A stretch of 64,000 nucleotides of DNA from Nocardioides sediminis (GTDB lineage Bacteria; Actinomycetota; Actinomycetes; Propionibacteriales; Nocardioidaceae): contig NZ_PZYZ01000005.1 in the NCBI RefSeq assembly GCF_003047295.1, positions 124,001 to 188,000 of the forward strand. The letters are read 5' to 3'. The position numbers and the translations under genes were made by a program. Positions 53,522 through 61,063 of this stretch are shown one piece after another. Each line of letters opens with the position of its first letter. Positions within the stretch are counted from its first letter, which is position 1. The notes beneath the pieces are model-generated. The model had not been told where the DNA came from. It saw only the letters and a program-made list of their open reading frames with translations, and did no database searches.

Positions 53522-54289
53522 GTGACCCTGCTGCTCGACGCCCAGCACCTCCTCCAGCCGTTGTTGCTGGGCATGGACTGGATGGATCCCAACTGGCTCC
53601 TCGACAACTTCGGCGAGACCCTGTTCTGGCTCAGCCTGGCCATCATCTTCGTCGAGTGCGGGCTCTTCTTCCCGTTCCTCCCGGGCGACACCCTGCTGTT
53701 CGCGATGGGCCTGTTCCTCGCGACCGAGCGGATCGACATCTTCCCCGGCCCGACCTGGGCTGAGCTGCTCGTCGCCATGGTGCTCTTCGTGATCGCCGCC
53801 GTCGCCGGCAACATCGCGGGCTACGAGATCGGGCGCAAGGTCGGGCCGCCGCTCTACGAGCGCGACGGGCGGATCCTCAAGCGCAAGTACTTCGACCAGA
53901 CGACCGCGTTCTTCGACAAGCACGGCAACAAGGCGCTGGTCATCGGGCGCTTCGTGCCGTTCGTGCGCACCTACATCACCGTGGTCGCCGGCGTGACCCG
54001 CATGGACCGGGGCCGCTTCTTCACCTGGAGCCTCGTCGGTGCGGTCGGCTGGGTCCTGTCGATCACCCTGCTCGGCTACTTCCTCGGTGCCGCGTTCCCG
54101 ACCCTGGGCGAGAACATCGACAAGGCGATCATCCTGATCCTGGCCTTCTCGGTCCTGCCGATCATCTGGGAGTGGTGGCGCCACAAGCGCACCTCGGGCC
54201 ACGAGGCCGAGGACAACGACCACGACGGCCGTCCCGACCGCGACATCGCCGGGCAGGACGTCCCGCCGCGGCAGCGGCCGACCCCCTGA
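53522..54289 (+). CDS. DedA family membrane protein
   Basis: A 255-residue DedA/VTT-domain protein, a family implicated in lipid (undecaprenyl phosphate or phospholipid) flipping across the membrane. It has FFPFLPGDTLLFAMG and GRFVPFVRTYITVVAGVTRMDR, with the conserved R of the family, and about five membrane segments. The C-terminal tail is charged and His-rich. GTG at 53522 is leaderless. Confidence 0.88.
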   Translation: MTLLLDAQHLLQPLLLGMDWMDPNWLLDNFGETLFWLSLAIIFVECGLFFPFLPGDTLLFAMGLFLATERIDIFPGPTWAELLVAMVLFVIAAVAGNIAGYEIGRKVGPPLYERDGRILKRKYFDQTTAFFDKHGNKALVIGRFVPFVRTYITVVAGVTRMDRGRFFTWSLVGAVGWVLSITLLGYFLGAAFPTLGENIDKAIILILAFSVLPIIWEWWRHKRTSGHEAEDNDHDGRPDRDIAGQDVPPRQRPTP

Positions 54290-54300
54290 GTCTCGGTCCC

Positions 54301-54326
54301 CTGATCGGCGCCGGTCCCCCGGTCAG
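54301..54326. terminator. Hairpin between dedA and pyrE ends
   Basis: CTGATCGG (54301-54308) pairs with CCGGTCAG (54319-54326) with one G-U pair. The pyrE stop codon lies in the second arm. It serves convergent genes. Confidence 0.45.
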
Positions 54327-54850
54327 CCCTGGGCGGCGTCCAGCTGGGCGCGGGTGAGGACCGAGCGGACCTCGAGGCCGACGTCGGCCAGCGGGTCCTC
54401 GCCCTCCGGCGACCGGTCGATGGCGCAGACCACGACCTCGACGGTCGCGCCCGCCGCCCGCAGCTCACGCGTCGCGTCGCGGACTGCGCCGCCGGTGGTG
54501 ATGACGTCCTCGATGATCGTGACCCTGCGACCGGCTACGTCCGGCCCCTCGGCCAGCTTGCAGGTGCCGTACTCCTTGGCCTTCTTGCGCACGAACAGCG
54601 CCGGCAGGCCGGTCTTGGCCGACACCATGGTGGCGATCGGGATGCCGCCGAGCTCCAGCCCGCCGAGGAGCTCGGTGCCCTCCGGGAGCAGGTCGAGCAT
54701 CTGCGTGGCGACGCGGTCGAGCAGCGCCGGCTGGGCCTCGAAGAGGTACTTGTCGAAGTAGGTGTCGGCGACCTGGCCGGACCGGAGGGTGAACTCCCCC
54801 GTCAGTCGGCAGGTCGCGTCGATGTCGCGGGCGAGGGTCTGGTCAGGCAC
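54323..54850 (-). CDS. pyrE: Orotate phosphoribosyltransferase
   Basis: PyrE converts orotate and PRPP to OMP in pyrimidine synthesis. The 175-residue protein carries the PRPP motif VTIIEDVITTGGA at about 110-122, the KKxK loop FVRKKAKEYG and GGLELGGIPIA. Start GTG at 54850 follows TAGGGT (54858-54863) by seven bases, a leaderless start. Divergent from the aminotransferase gene. Confidence 0.93.
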   Translation of the reverse strand: MPDQTLARDIDATCRLTGEFTLRSGQVADTYFDKYLFEAQPALLDRVATQMLDLLPEGTELLGGLELGGIPIATMVSAKTGLPALFVRKKAKEYGTCKLAEGPDVAGRRVTIIEDVITTGGAVRDATRELRAAGATVEVVVCAIDRSPEGEDPLADVGLEVRSVLTRAQLDAAQG

Positions 54851-54857
54851 GGCCCCG

Positions 54858-54879
54858 ACCCTACCGATCCGACTACCCT
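54858..54879. promoter_or_regulatory. Divergent leaderless promoters, pyrE and aminotransferase
   Basis: TAGGGT on the minus strand (54858-54863) and TACCCT on the plus strand (54874-54879) each lie seven bases from a start codon (54850 and 54887). They are 10 bases apart. Confidence 0.55.
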
Positions 54880-54886
54880 CGCGAGC

Positions 54887-56053
54887 ATGCAGACATCGTC
54901 AGCACGGGTCCGCTCGATCCCGCCGACCGTCTTCTCGGAGATGTCGGCCCTCGCGCTGCGCACGGGCGCGGTCAACCTCGGCCAGGGCTTCCCCGACGTG
55001 GACGGCCCGCCGTCGGTCATCGCCGAGGCGGTGCGGGCACTGGAGGGCGGGGCCAACCAGTACGCCCCCGGGATCGGCGTACCGTCCCTGCGCCAGGCCG
55101 TCGCGCGGCACCAGCAGCGGCACTACGGGCTCGAGGTCGACCCCGACACCGAGGTCGTGGTGACGACGGGCTGCACCGAGGGGATCGCCGGCGCGCTCCT
55201 CGGGCTGGTCGACCCCGGCGACGAGGTGGTGGTGCTCGAGCCCTACTACGACTCCTACCTCGCGATGATCCAGATGGCCGGCGGCGTACGACGTCCCGTC
55301 ACCCTGCGCGCCCCCGACTTCCGCCTCGACGTCGACGCGCTGCGCGCCGCGGTCACCCCGCGGACGCGGCTCGTCCTGCTCAACACCCCGCACAACCCGA
55401 CCGGCACCGTGCTGACGCGCGACGAGCTCCAGGCCGTCGCCGACGTCGCGATCGAGCACGACCTGGTCGTGGTGACCGACGAGGTCTACGAGCACCTGGT
55501 CTTCGACCACCACGAGCACGTGCCCCTCGCGACGCTGCCGGGGATGTGGGAGCGGACGGTGACGCTGTCGAGCGTGGGCAAGAGCTGGTCCTTCACCGGC
55601 TGGAAGGTCGGCTGGGCGACCGGTCCGCGGGAGCTCGTCGGGGCGGTGCTGGCGGCCAAGCAGTGGCTCACCTTCACCTCGGGGTCGCCGCTGCAGCCCG
55701 CCGTCGCGCACGCGCTCGACCACGAGCCCGACTGGCCGGCGGCGCTCGCGAAGTCGCTCCAGGAGCGCCGCGACCTGCTCGTCGCGGGTCTCGCGGACGC
55801 CGGTCTCACCGCGCGGGTGCCCGAGGGGACCTACTTCGCCACGACCGACATCAGCCACCTCGGCTGGGCGGACGGCCGGGAGTTCTGCCTGGCGCTGCCC
55901 GCCGTGGCCGGGGTGGTCGCCATCCCCAGCCAGGCCTTCTACGACGACGAGGAGGCCGGGCGCCACCTGGTGCGGTGGGCGTTCTGCAAGGAGCCGGACG
56001 TGATCCGCGAGGGCGTACGACGCCTCGCGGCCGCCGACCTGTCACGGCGCTGA
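54887..56053 (+). CDS. PLP-dependent aminotransferase, class I/II
   Basis: A 388-residue fold-type I aminotransferase. The PLP lysine is Lys232 in SSVGKSWSFTGWKVGW. NPTG is at 170-173, Asp198 and Tyr201 contact the cofactor, and the C-terminal substrate arginine is in HLVRWAFCK. It resembles the DapC/kynurenine aminotransferase-like group, but the amino donor and acceptor are not determined. ATG at 54887 follows TACCCT by seven bases. The Nudix gene follows within a few bases. Confidence 0.9.
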   Translation: MQTSSARVRSIPPTVFSEMSALALRTGAVNLGQGFPDVDGPPSVIAEAVRALEGGANQYAPGIGVPSLRQAVARHQQRHYGLEVDPDTEVVVTTGCTEGIAGALLGLVDPGDEVVVLEPYYDSYLAMIQMAGGVRRPVTLRAPDFRLDVDALRAAVTPRTRLVLLNTPHNPTGTVLTRDELQAVADVAIEHDLVVVTDEVYEHLVFDHHEHVPLATLPGMWERTVTLSSVGKSWSFTGWKVGWATGPRELVGAVLAAKQWLTFTSGSPLQPAVAHALDHEPDWPAALAKSLQERRDLLVAGLADAGLTARVPEGTYFATTDISHLGWADGREFCLALPAVAGVVAIPSQAFYDDEEAGRHLVRWAFCKEPDVIREGVRRLAAADLSRR

Positions 56054-56055
56054 GC

Positions 56056-56535
56056 GTGGGCTCGCCCCGGCTCCGGCAGGCCGTCCGCGCCCTGCTCCTC
56101 GACGACGAGGACCACGTCCTGCTCGTGCACTTCGACGGGGAGGGACTGGCGATCCCGGGCGGGTTCTGGGCCTGCCCCGGTGGCGGCATCGACCCCGGCG
56201 AGACCCCCGAGGACGCGCTGCGTCGTGAGCTCTCGGAGGAGCTGGGCCTCGACGACGCCGACATCCGGGGATCGGTGTGGCGGCTCACCCGGCTCTTCCC
56301 GATGGAGCACTGGGACGGGCAGACCGACGTCACCTACCTCGTGCGGGCTGCCCGCTTCGAGCCGCGCCCTCGGGTGGACCTGGCGGCGGAGGGTGTCCAC
56401 GACGTCCGGTGGTTCTCCCCCGCCGAGGTCGCCGCCGGGGTCGTGACGTTCAGTCCGCGGGACCTGCACGCGCAGCTGTCCACGGTCCTGGGCGACGGCG
56501 TGCCGCACGGGCCGCGTGACATCGCCGCGCTCTGA
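56056..56535 (+). CDS. Nudix hydrolase
   Basis: A 159-residue Nudix protein with the complete box GIDPGETPEDALRRELSEEL (glycine, glutamate and REUxEExGU pattern) at about residue 45. It hydrolyses a nucleoside diphosphate linked to another group; substrate unknown. GTG at 56056 is used. CTG at 56050 overlapping the aminotransferase stop as CTGA is an alternative; neither has a clear ribosome-binding sequence. It is probably co-transcribed with the aminotransferase. Confidence 0.85.
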   Translation: MGSPRLRQAVRALLLDDEDHVLLVHFDGEGLAIPGGFWACPGGGIDPGETPEDALRRELSEELGLDDADIRGSVWRLTRLFPMEHWDGQTDVTYLVRAARFEPRPRVDLAAEGVHDVRWFSPAEVAAGVVTFSPRDLHAQLSTVLGDGVPHGPRDIAAL

Positions 56536-56583
56536 ACAGTGCCGGCGCGCGGCGCGATCCGAGCCGGGGGCCGTGAGGGGACG

Positions 56584-56958
56584 TCAGGACAACCGTGGGC
56601 CCGCGTGACCGGCCAGGCACTTCCAGCGCCTGCCTGAGCGGACCCAGACCTGGGTCATCGGCATCCGGAAGGTCTCCGAGGCGTGCCCGTCCGACTCCAC
56701 CACGTCGTGCACCTCGGCGTACAGGACGGCGGTATCGCCGACTACCACTACCTCGGGATCGACCAAGGTCTGCGATCGCCAGACCGTGTGCCCCTCGGTG
56801 TTCCGGCGGACGTACTCGGCGCGGTCATAGGTGTCGCCCACGTGCGCGGTCCACCTGAAGTCCTCGTGCAGGAGATCGGTGAGTCGTTCGGCATCACCGT
56901 CCGCGAGGGCCACCGCTCTCGAGTCCGCAGCCGCAAGGACCTCCTGATCGACCGACAT
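56584..56958 (-). CDS. SnoaL/NTF2-like (DUF4440-type) protein
   Basis: A 124-residue cone-shaped NTF2-like fold protein. The helix AADSRAVALADGDAERLTDLLHEDFRW and the later TQVWVRSGRRWKCLAGHAG are typical of DUF4440/SnoaL-like proteins. These may be enzymes or binding proteins. ATG at 56958 is preferred over 57015 because family homology begins here; a CACGCT hexamer sits seven bases before it. No pathway is indicated. Confidence 0.75.
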   Translation of the reverse strand: MSVDQEVLAAADSRAVALADGDAERLTDLLHEDFRWTAHVGDTYDRAEYVRRNTEGHTVWRSQTLVDPEVVVVGDTAVLYAEVHDVVESDGHASETFRMPMTQVWVRSGRRWKCLAGHAGPRLS

Positions 56959-57049
56959 GTCCGCCAGCGTGCCACGCCGAAGCCTCCGCGCTCCGACAGC
57001 GTCGACCAGCGCCACACGCGGGTGTGCAGCGCCGGCCCACCAGTGGTCG

Positions 57050-57055
57050 TAGCCT
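57050..57055 (+). promoter_or_regulatory. -10 box of leaderless small membrane-protein promoter
   Basis: TAGCCT lies seven bases before the ATG at 57063. Confidence 0.55.
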
Positions 57056-57062
57056 CGCCGGC

Positions 57063-57434
57063 ATGAACATCACCCGCACCGAGCAGGCCACGGCCGCAGC
57101 TCTCGTCACCGTGGGAGCGTTCCAGGTCGCGCTCGCGGTCGGCGCACCGTGGGGCAGGGCGGCGTACGGCGGAACACGTCCCGGCCCCCTTCCGAGCCAC
57201 CTGCGCGTGATCAGTGGCGTGGCTGCGGTGGGCTACGGCACTGGCGCGGTCCTCATCGTGCGAGGAGCCGGCTCGGCGCAGGCCCGCGCCCGTGCCTTCA
57301 CGACGCTGAGTGTGTTCATGACGATCGGAACGATCGCCAACGGCGCATCGCCTTCACTCGTCGAGCGAGCCATCTGGACCCCGGTGACGGCTGCGACGGC
57401 TGTCCTGGCCTGGCGCGCACGCAGACGCATCTGA
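57063..57434 (+). CDS. Hypothetical membrane protein
   Basis: A 123-residue protein with about four hydrophobic segments: AAALVTVGAFQVALAVGAPW, VISGVAAVGYGTGAVLIV, TTLSVFMTIGTIAN and a shorter C-terminal one. No family recognised. Leaderless start supported by TAGCCT. It converges with the HNH nuclease gene across a 96-base gap. Confidence 0.65.
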   Translation: MNITRTEQATAAALVTVGAFQVALAVGAPWGRAAYGGTRPGPLPSHLRVISGVAAVGYGTGAVLIVRGAGSAQARARAFTTLSVFMTIGTIANGASPSLVERAIWTPVTAATAVLAWRARRRI

Positions 57435-57530
57435 GGGACCGCGTCCGTCAGTGTCGTGGATGGCATTCCCCATTTGCGTGGTCGTTCGGCCCGAATTTCG
57501 GTGGTCCGTGATCGCGGACGCACCGAGCTC

Positions 57531-58784
57531 CTATCTGCGGCGGTGGAACCGGAGGTCGCCGTTGGGGAGGCGGTCGTGGAGGTAGCGGTCGTCGTGGGCC
57601 CGATGGTGGTGATGACTGCAGAGCAGGACGCCGTCGTTGAGGTCGGTCTTGCCGCCCCGGGACCACGGCACCAGGTGATGGGCTTCGCACCATGCGGCCG
57701 GGGTATCGCATCCCTCGGCGCGGCAGCCTCCGTCGCGCAGGCTCATCGCTCTGCGCGACGCGGCCGGGTAGAGCCGTCTGCCCCGGCCGAGGTCGAGGAC
57801 CTCGGACTTCCCGCCCAGGACGGCGGGGACCAGGTGGGCGGTGCACGCCAACCGGCGCGCCTCGGAGGCGGTGATCCGACCGCCGGTGTCGGTGGTCGCG
57901 ACCCCGATCCCGGACAGCAGGGTCTCGAGGGGCATGGTCACCACGACGGTGGTGGCGGTGCCACCGTGGACCGGCAGCTTCGTGGGGTCGAGGTGCTCGA
58001 GCAGGTCGCAGAACGCATGCCCTAGCCGGACCGGGTACGTCAGCTCGCGCCTCGCGTCGCTGTCACCGGGTGCTCCGCCGGGGGTGCCGTCCTGCTTTCG
58101 CGGGTTGGTCCACGCGTGCAGGTACGTCAGGAGCCGGTCCGCGGTGGCGTCGGGGACCCGGATCCGGATCGTGGTCGTGCCGTCACCGTGCGAGTGGGTG
58201 GTCAGGCTGGTGGTCCTACGGGCGGCGCGTTCCTCGGCCTCGAGGCGCTTGCGTTCCTCGTCGTCGGCGACCTCGGGGGCCACGACGTCCAGGATCCGCC
58301 GGCCCAGGACCCGCAGCTCGCGGGGCGCGAACGACGCCGCGTGCTCGACCAGCACCCGCTCCGCCTCGTCCAGGATCCCGGCCGCGATGACCTTCGGCAG
58401 CGCCTCCAGCGCGCGGGCGATGACGTCGGCCTGCACCGTCGAGACCTCACCCGCGGCATGTGCCTGCGCGAGGACGGTCCACCGGCCCAGCGACCGGGCC
58501 AGCACCATCTCCCGGCGGGCGGCGCCCCGGTCCATCCGGGTGGTGCGTTGGCACCACGCGGCGATGTCCCGGTCCCCGGTCTCCTCGGCCACGTCCCCCG
58601 CCTGGTCGGCGGCGGCCACGACCCGTAGCCGGGTCGAGGACATCCGGGACTCCAGCCGGGCCAGCTGCACCAGCGCGTCGGCCTTCTCGGCCGCGGACAG
58701 GTAGAGCATCTCGACGGCTTCGACCTTGTCCAGGGCGGCAGCGATCGCCTCGCCTGCTTCTGCGACCAGGTGTCCACTCGTCAT
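57531..58784 (-). CDS. HNH endonuclease domain protein with DUF222 (13E12 type)
   Basis: A 417-residue protein of the actinobacterial 13E12 family. DUF222 occupies roughly residues 20-300. A C-terminal HNH nuclease domain has CRAEGCDTPAAWCEAHHLVPW and the second HNH stretch CSHHHHRAHD, with cysteines for zinc. Members are often multicopy and SOS-induced. ATG at 58784 has GGGGG about 7 bases upstream. A near-ideal promoter with a LexA box lies at 58846-58874. Its cellular target is unknown. No transposon ends or flanking duplications were seen. Confidence 0.88.
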   Translation of the reverse strand: MTSGHLVAEAGEAIAAALDKVEAVEMLYLSAAEKADALVQLARLESRMSSTRLRVVAAADQAGDVAEETGDRDIAAWCQRTTRMDRGAARREMVLARSLGRWTVLAQAHAAGEVSTVQADVIARALEALPKVIAAGILDEAERVLVEHAASFAPRELRVLGRRILDVVAPEVADDEERKRLEAEERAARRTTSLTTHSHGDGTTTIRIRVPDATADRLLTYLHAWTNPRKQDGTPGGAPGDSDARRELTYPVRLGHAFCDLLEHLDPTKLPVHGGTATTVVVTMPLETLLSGIGVATTDTGGRITASEARRLACTAHLVPAVLGGKSEVLDLGRGRRLYPAASRRAMSLRDGGCRAEGCDTPAAWCEAHHLVPWSRGGKTDLNDGVLLCSHHHHRAHDDRYLHDRLPNGDLRFHRRR

Positions 58785-58845
58785 CTCAGCCCCCGCTGAA
58801 TCGGCAGTGGGGCGTCCCCGTGGCGGTCCCGGCTGCGTGCAGCCG

Positions 58846-58874
58846 AGTCTAGTCGAACAGGTGTTCGAAGGCAA
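58846..58874 (-). promoter_or_regulatory. LexA-controlled promoter of the HNH gene
   Basis: On the minus strand TTGCCT (58869-58874) and TAGACT (58846-58851) are separated by 17 bases. The spacer contains TCGAAC-N4-GTTCGA (58853-58868), the actinobacterial/Bacillus-type SOS box. LexA bound there would occlude both hexamers, so DNA damage should induce the gene. Confidence 0.82.
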
Positions 58875-59004
58875 GGGTCGTGGGAGATCCGGTGGACAGG
58901 GATCAGGGCGGAGGATCGCACCGTCCAGGACCGTCACATCCTCCGTTCGGGGTCTCACCCGCGCCCCGCGACCGGACGGCGCGCACCCGGCGGGCGGCGT
59001 ACAG

Positions 59005-59096
59005 CAGCGCAACCAAACCGCTGCTCGGCACGATCCAGCGCGACGGAAGTGCCCGGTCGACACGATCCAGCGCAACGAAGCTGCCCGGTCGGTGGG
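59005..59096 (+). repeat. Threefold tandem repeat of 31-32 bases
   Basis: Units begin CAGCGC at 59005, 59036 and 59068. The last two carry GGAAGTGCCCGGTC or GAAGCTGCCCGGTC; the first is degenerate. The first two end in CACGATC. Confidence 0.7.
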
Positions 59097-59147
59097 GCAC
59101 GGCTGCGGGTCACTGCGCCCGTCCTCGTGCACTGGAACCCACCCGGA

Positions 59148-59153
59148 TACATT
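59148..59153 (+). promoter_or_regulatory. -10 box of leaderless GNAT promoter
   Basis: TACATT lies seven bases before the ATG at 59161. Confidence 0.55.
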
Positions 59154-59160
59154 CGCGGCC

Positions 59161-59742
59161 ATGCGCGACGTCCTGACCACCACGGCCGGGGACGGACGTC
59201 GAATCACCCTTCGTCCCCTGAGGGCCGAGGACGCGCCGCGGGTGCAGGAGGCTTGCTCGGACCCGGAAGCGGTCAGGTGGCTCGGCGGCGAGATCATCAA
59301 CGAGCGGTACAGCTTGGAGCACGCCCACGGGTTCATCGAGCGTGCGCTCTGTGGGGTCGGGAATGGAAGCCACATGAGCTGGGCGATCGCCGCCACGACG
59401 ACCGACGAGCTGCTCGGACACATCAGCCTGATCGGGAGCGGCGGCGAGCTGACCGACACCGCAGCACTGGGCTATTGGGCCCACCCATCAGCCCGCGGCA
59501 CCGGTGTGACCACTGCTGCCGCAGCAGCCGTCGTCGACGAGGCACTCACGCCGACATCCGACGGAGGCAGCGGTCTGCGTCGGCTCACCCTTCGTGTAGC
59601 CGTCGGTAACCTCGCTTCACAGCGAGTGGCTGAGGCCGCCGGATTCATGCGGACCGGCCGCACGCGGCAGAGCGATCACCTGGTCGATGGGACGTTCACC
59701 GACGAGTTCACGTACGACGTACTGGCGACCGATCCTCGCTGA
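59161..59742 (+). CDS. GNAT family acetyltransferase (RimJ/RimL-type)
   Basis: A 193-residue GNAT enzyme resembling RimJ/RimL-type N-acetyltransferases. It has ITLRPLRAEDAPRVQEACSDPE at the N-terminus, ALGYWAHPSARGTGVTTAAA as the acetyl-CoA loop and NLASQRVAEAAGFMRTG near the C-terminus. The acceptor is unknown. Leaderless start supported by TACATT. Base composition is slightly less GC-biased than neighbouring genes. Confidence 0.85.
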   Translation: MRDVLTTTAGDGRRITLRPLRAEDAPRVQEACSDPEAVRWLGGEIINERYSLEHAHGFIERALCGVGNGSHMSWAIAATTTDELLGHISLIGSGGELTDTAALGYWAHPSARGTGVTTAAAAAVVDEALTPTSDGGSGLRRLTLRVAVGNLASQRVAEAAGFMRTGRTRQSDHLVDGTFTDEFTYDVLATDPR

Positions 59743-59826
59743 CCGCACGCTCGCGGCCAGGAGCAGCCTCCGGTCTGTGCGGTCCAGGGGCCACGAGCGG
59801 GGGACGTCGGCGGGTTCCAGCGGCAC

Positions 59827-59840
59827 GAAAGTGCCCGGTC
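59827..59840 (+). repeat. Isolated copy of the GGAAGTGCCCGGTC repeat
   Basis: GAAAGTGCCCGGTC lies in the convergent gap and overlaps the stop codon of the membrane-protein gene at 59839. It differs by one base from the main repeat word. Confidence 0.6.
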
Positions 59841-60972
59841 AGCGGCCGCCGGCGAGCCAGGCGCGGACCTCGGGCCGCCGCAGGGCGGCGACGGTGATGA
59901 TCGAGGCGAAGGCGGGGAGGGCGAGGAGGAGCGAGGCGAAGGTGCCGATCACGCAGAGCACGGCGCTGACGGCCGCCGAGGCGGTCAGGGCCCGCGCGGC
60001 GCCACGGTTGCGACGCAGGGTGAGGAAGGCCAGCACGATCGCGACCGCGGCCCAGACGATGAGGAAGCCGCCCATCGCGTAGGTGGTCGTCTGGAGCAGC
60101 CCCTGCGTGACGCCCTGCTCGGCGAGGTCGGGCTGCTGGCGCTGCACCTCCTCCCACATCAGGTCGGGCGAGACGGCCATGACCACGACGCTGACGCCGG
60201 TCAGCAGCAGGACGAGGCCCGCCGAGACGAGGGTCAGCACGAAGGCGAGCGTGACGCCCTCGGGCCGGCGATCGGGCGCGGGCGTGGACGGCAGCGAGGG
60301 CCACGTGCCGTGCTGCGCGGGCCGGTCCGGGGTCGCGGTCTGCGGTCCCGTCCAGCCGGCCTGCGCACCGGACCCCGCCTGCGGACCGGCGGCAGGCAGC
60401 GACCCGGACACGGGCGGTCCTCCCGCGGAACCCGACCCGCCAGCCGTCGAGCCGGTGGACGAGTCCGAGGAGTCCGAGGAGCCCTCGTGCGGCGGAGGCG
60501 GCGGCCAGACGGGAGGCCGCGGCGCCTCGGGCGGCGTACGGTCCGGGATCGGGTCGCCCCGGAACCACTCGCGCGACGGCGAGACCCAGAGCAGTGCGAT
60601 GGCGACCGCGACGATCGACGACATGAAGCCGCCCGCGACGATGCCGCTGAGGAAGAGCGGGACGGCGAGCACCGACAGCCCGATCCGCGCGGGCCGGTGG
60701 CCGCGGAGGGCGTAGACGCCGAGCACCGCGGCGACCGCGGCGCAGACCCCGGCGACCGTGGCGACGGCCCGCAGGATCTGGAGGGTGCCCTCGACCGTGA
60801 GGCCGAGGTCGCTCCCGGGCGGCTCGGAGACGAACTCCTCGACGGACTCGCGCGACTCGATCCCGCGCAGGCCGGTGATGGACTCCCACACCGTGAGGAG
60901 CAGGAAGACGGAGCCGAGGACGATCATCCCGCCGGCGAAGGTGGTCTGCCGCGGTCTGGTCTGGGTGCTCAC
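59839..60972 (-). CDS. Hypothetical membrane protein with Pro/Ser/Gly-rich middle
   Basis: A 377-residue protein. Three membrane segments occur in the first 130 residues (GGMIVLGSVFLLLTVWESI and others). A long low-complexity Pro, Ser, Gly, Ala-rich linker spans about residues 140-240. Three further segments form the C-terminus. The linker is probably cytoplasmic and disordered. No family recognised. GTG at 60972 is used; no clear ribosome-binding sequence. Confidence 0.65.
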   Translation of the reverse strand: MSTQTRPRQTTFAGGMIVLGSVFLLLTVWESITGLRGIESRESVEEFVSEPPGSDLGLTVEGTLQILRAVATVAGVCAAVAAVLGVYALRGHRPARIGLSVLAVPLFLSGIVAGGFMSSIVAVAIALLWVSPSREWFRGDPIPDRTPPEAPRPPVWPPPPPHEGSSDSSDSSTGSTAGGSGSAGGPPVSGSLPAAGPQAGSGAQAGWTGPQTATPDRPAQHGTWPSLPSTPAPDRRPEGVTLAFVLTLVSAGLVLLLTGVSVVVMAVSPDLMWEEVQRQQPDLAEQGVTQGLLQTTTYAMGGFLIVWAAVAIVLAFLTLRRNRGAARALTASAAVSAVLCVIGTFASLLLALPAFASIITVAALRRPEVRAWLAGGR

Positions 60973-61063
60973 GGGGTCATTCCACCATCGAGGTGGTGAC
61001 CGGGCCCCGGCCGGGAGTCGCCGGCCGGAGCCCGGTGGCTCGGTGGATCGATCTGCGAACCGG

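Larger units (their letters stand above)
58785..59147. other. Non-coding gap between HNH and GNAT genes
   Basis: This 363-base stretch holds the HNH leader and LexA promoter, a GGAGGAT/ATCCTCC dyad (58910-58944), a threefold tandem repeat (59005-59096) with a GGAAGTGCCCGGTC word, and the GNAT promoter just beyond. No supported gene was seen in it. Confidence 0.6.

Noticed and set aside
57441..57521. GCGTCCG and CGGACGC as an inverted repeat between two convergent genes
   Set aside because: Seven-base arms separated by 67 bases are expected by chance at this GC content.
57531..58784. HNH/DUF222 gene considered as a mobile element (homing nuclease, intron or transposon)
   Set aside because: No terminal inverted repeats, target duplications, intron boundaries or integrase were seen. 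The LexA promoter argues for a resident, regulated gene.
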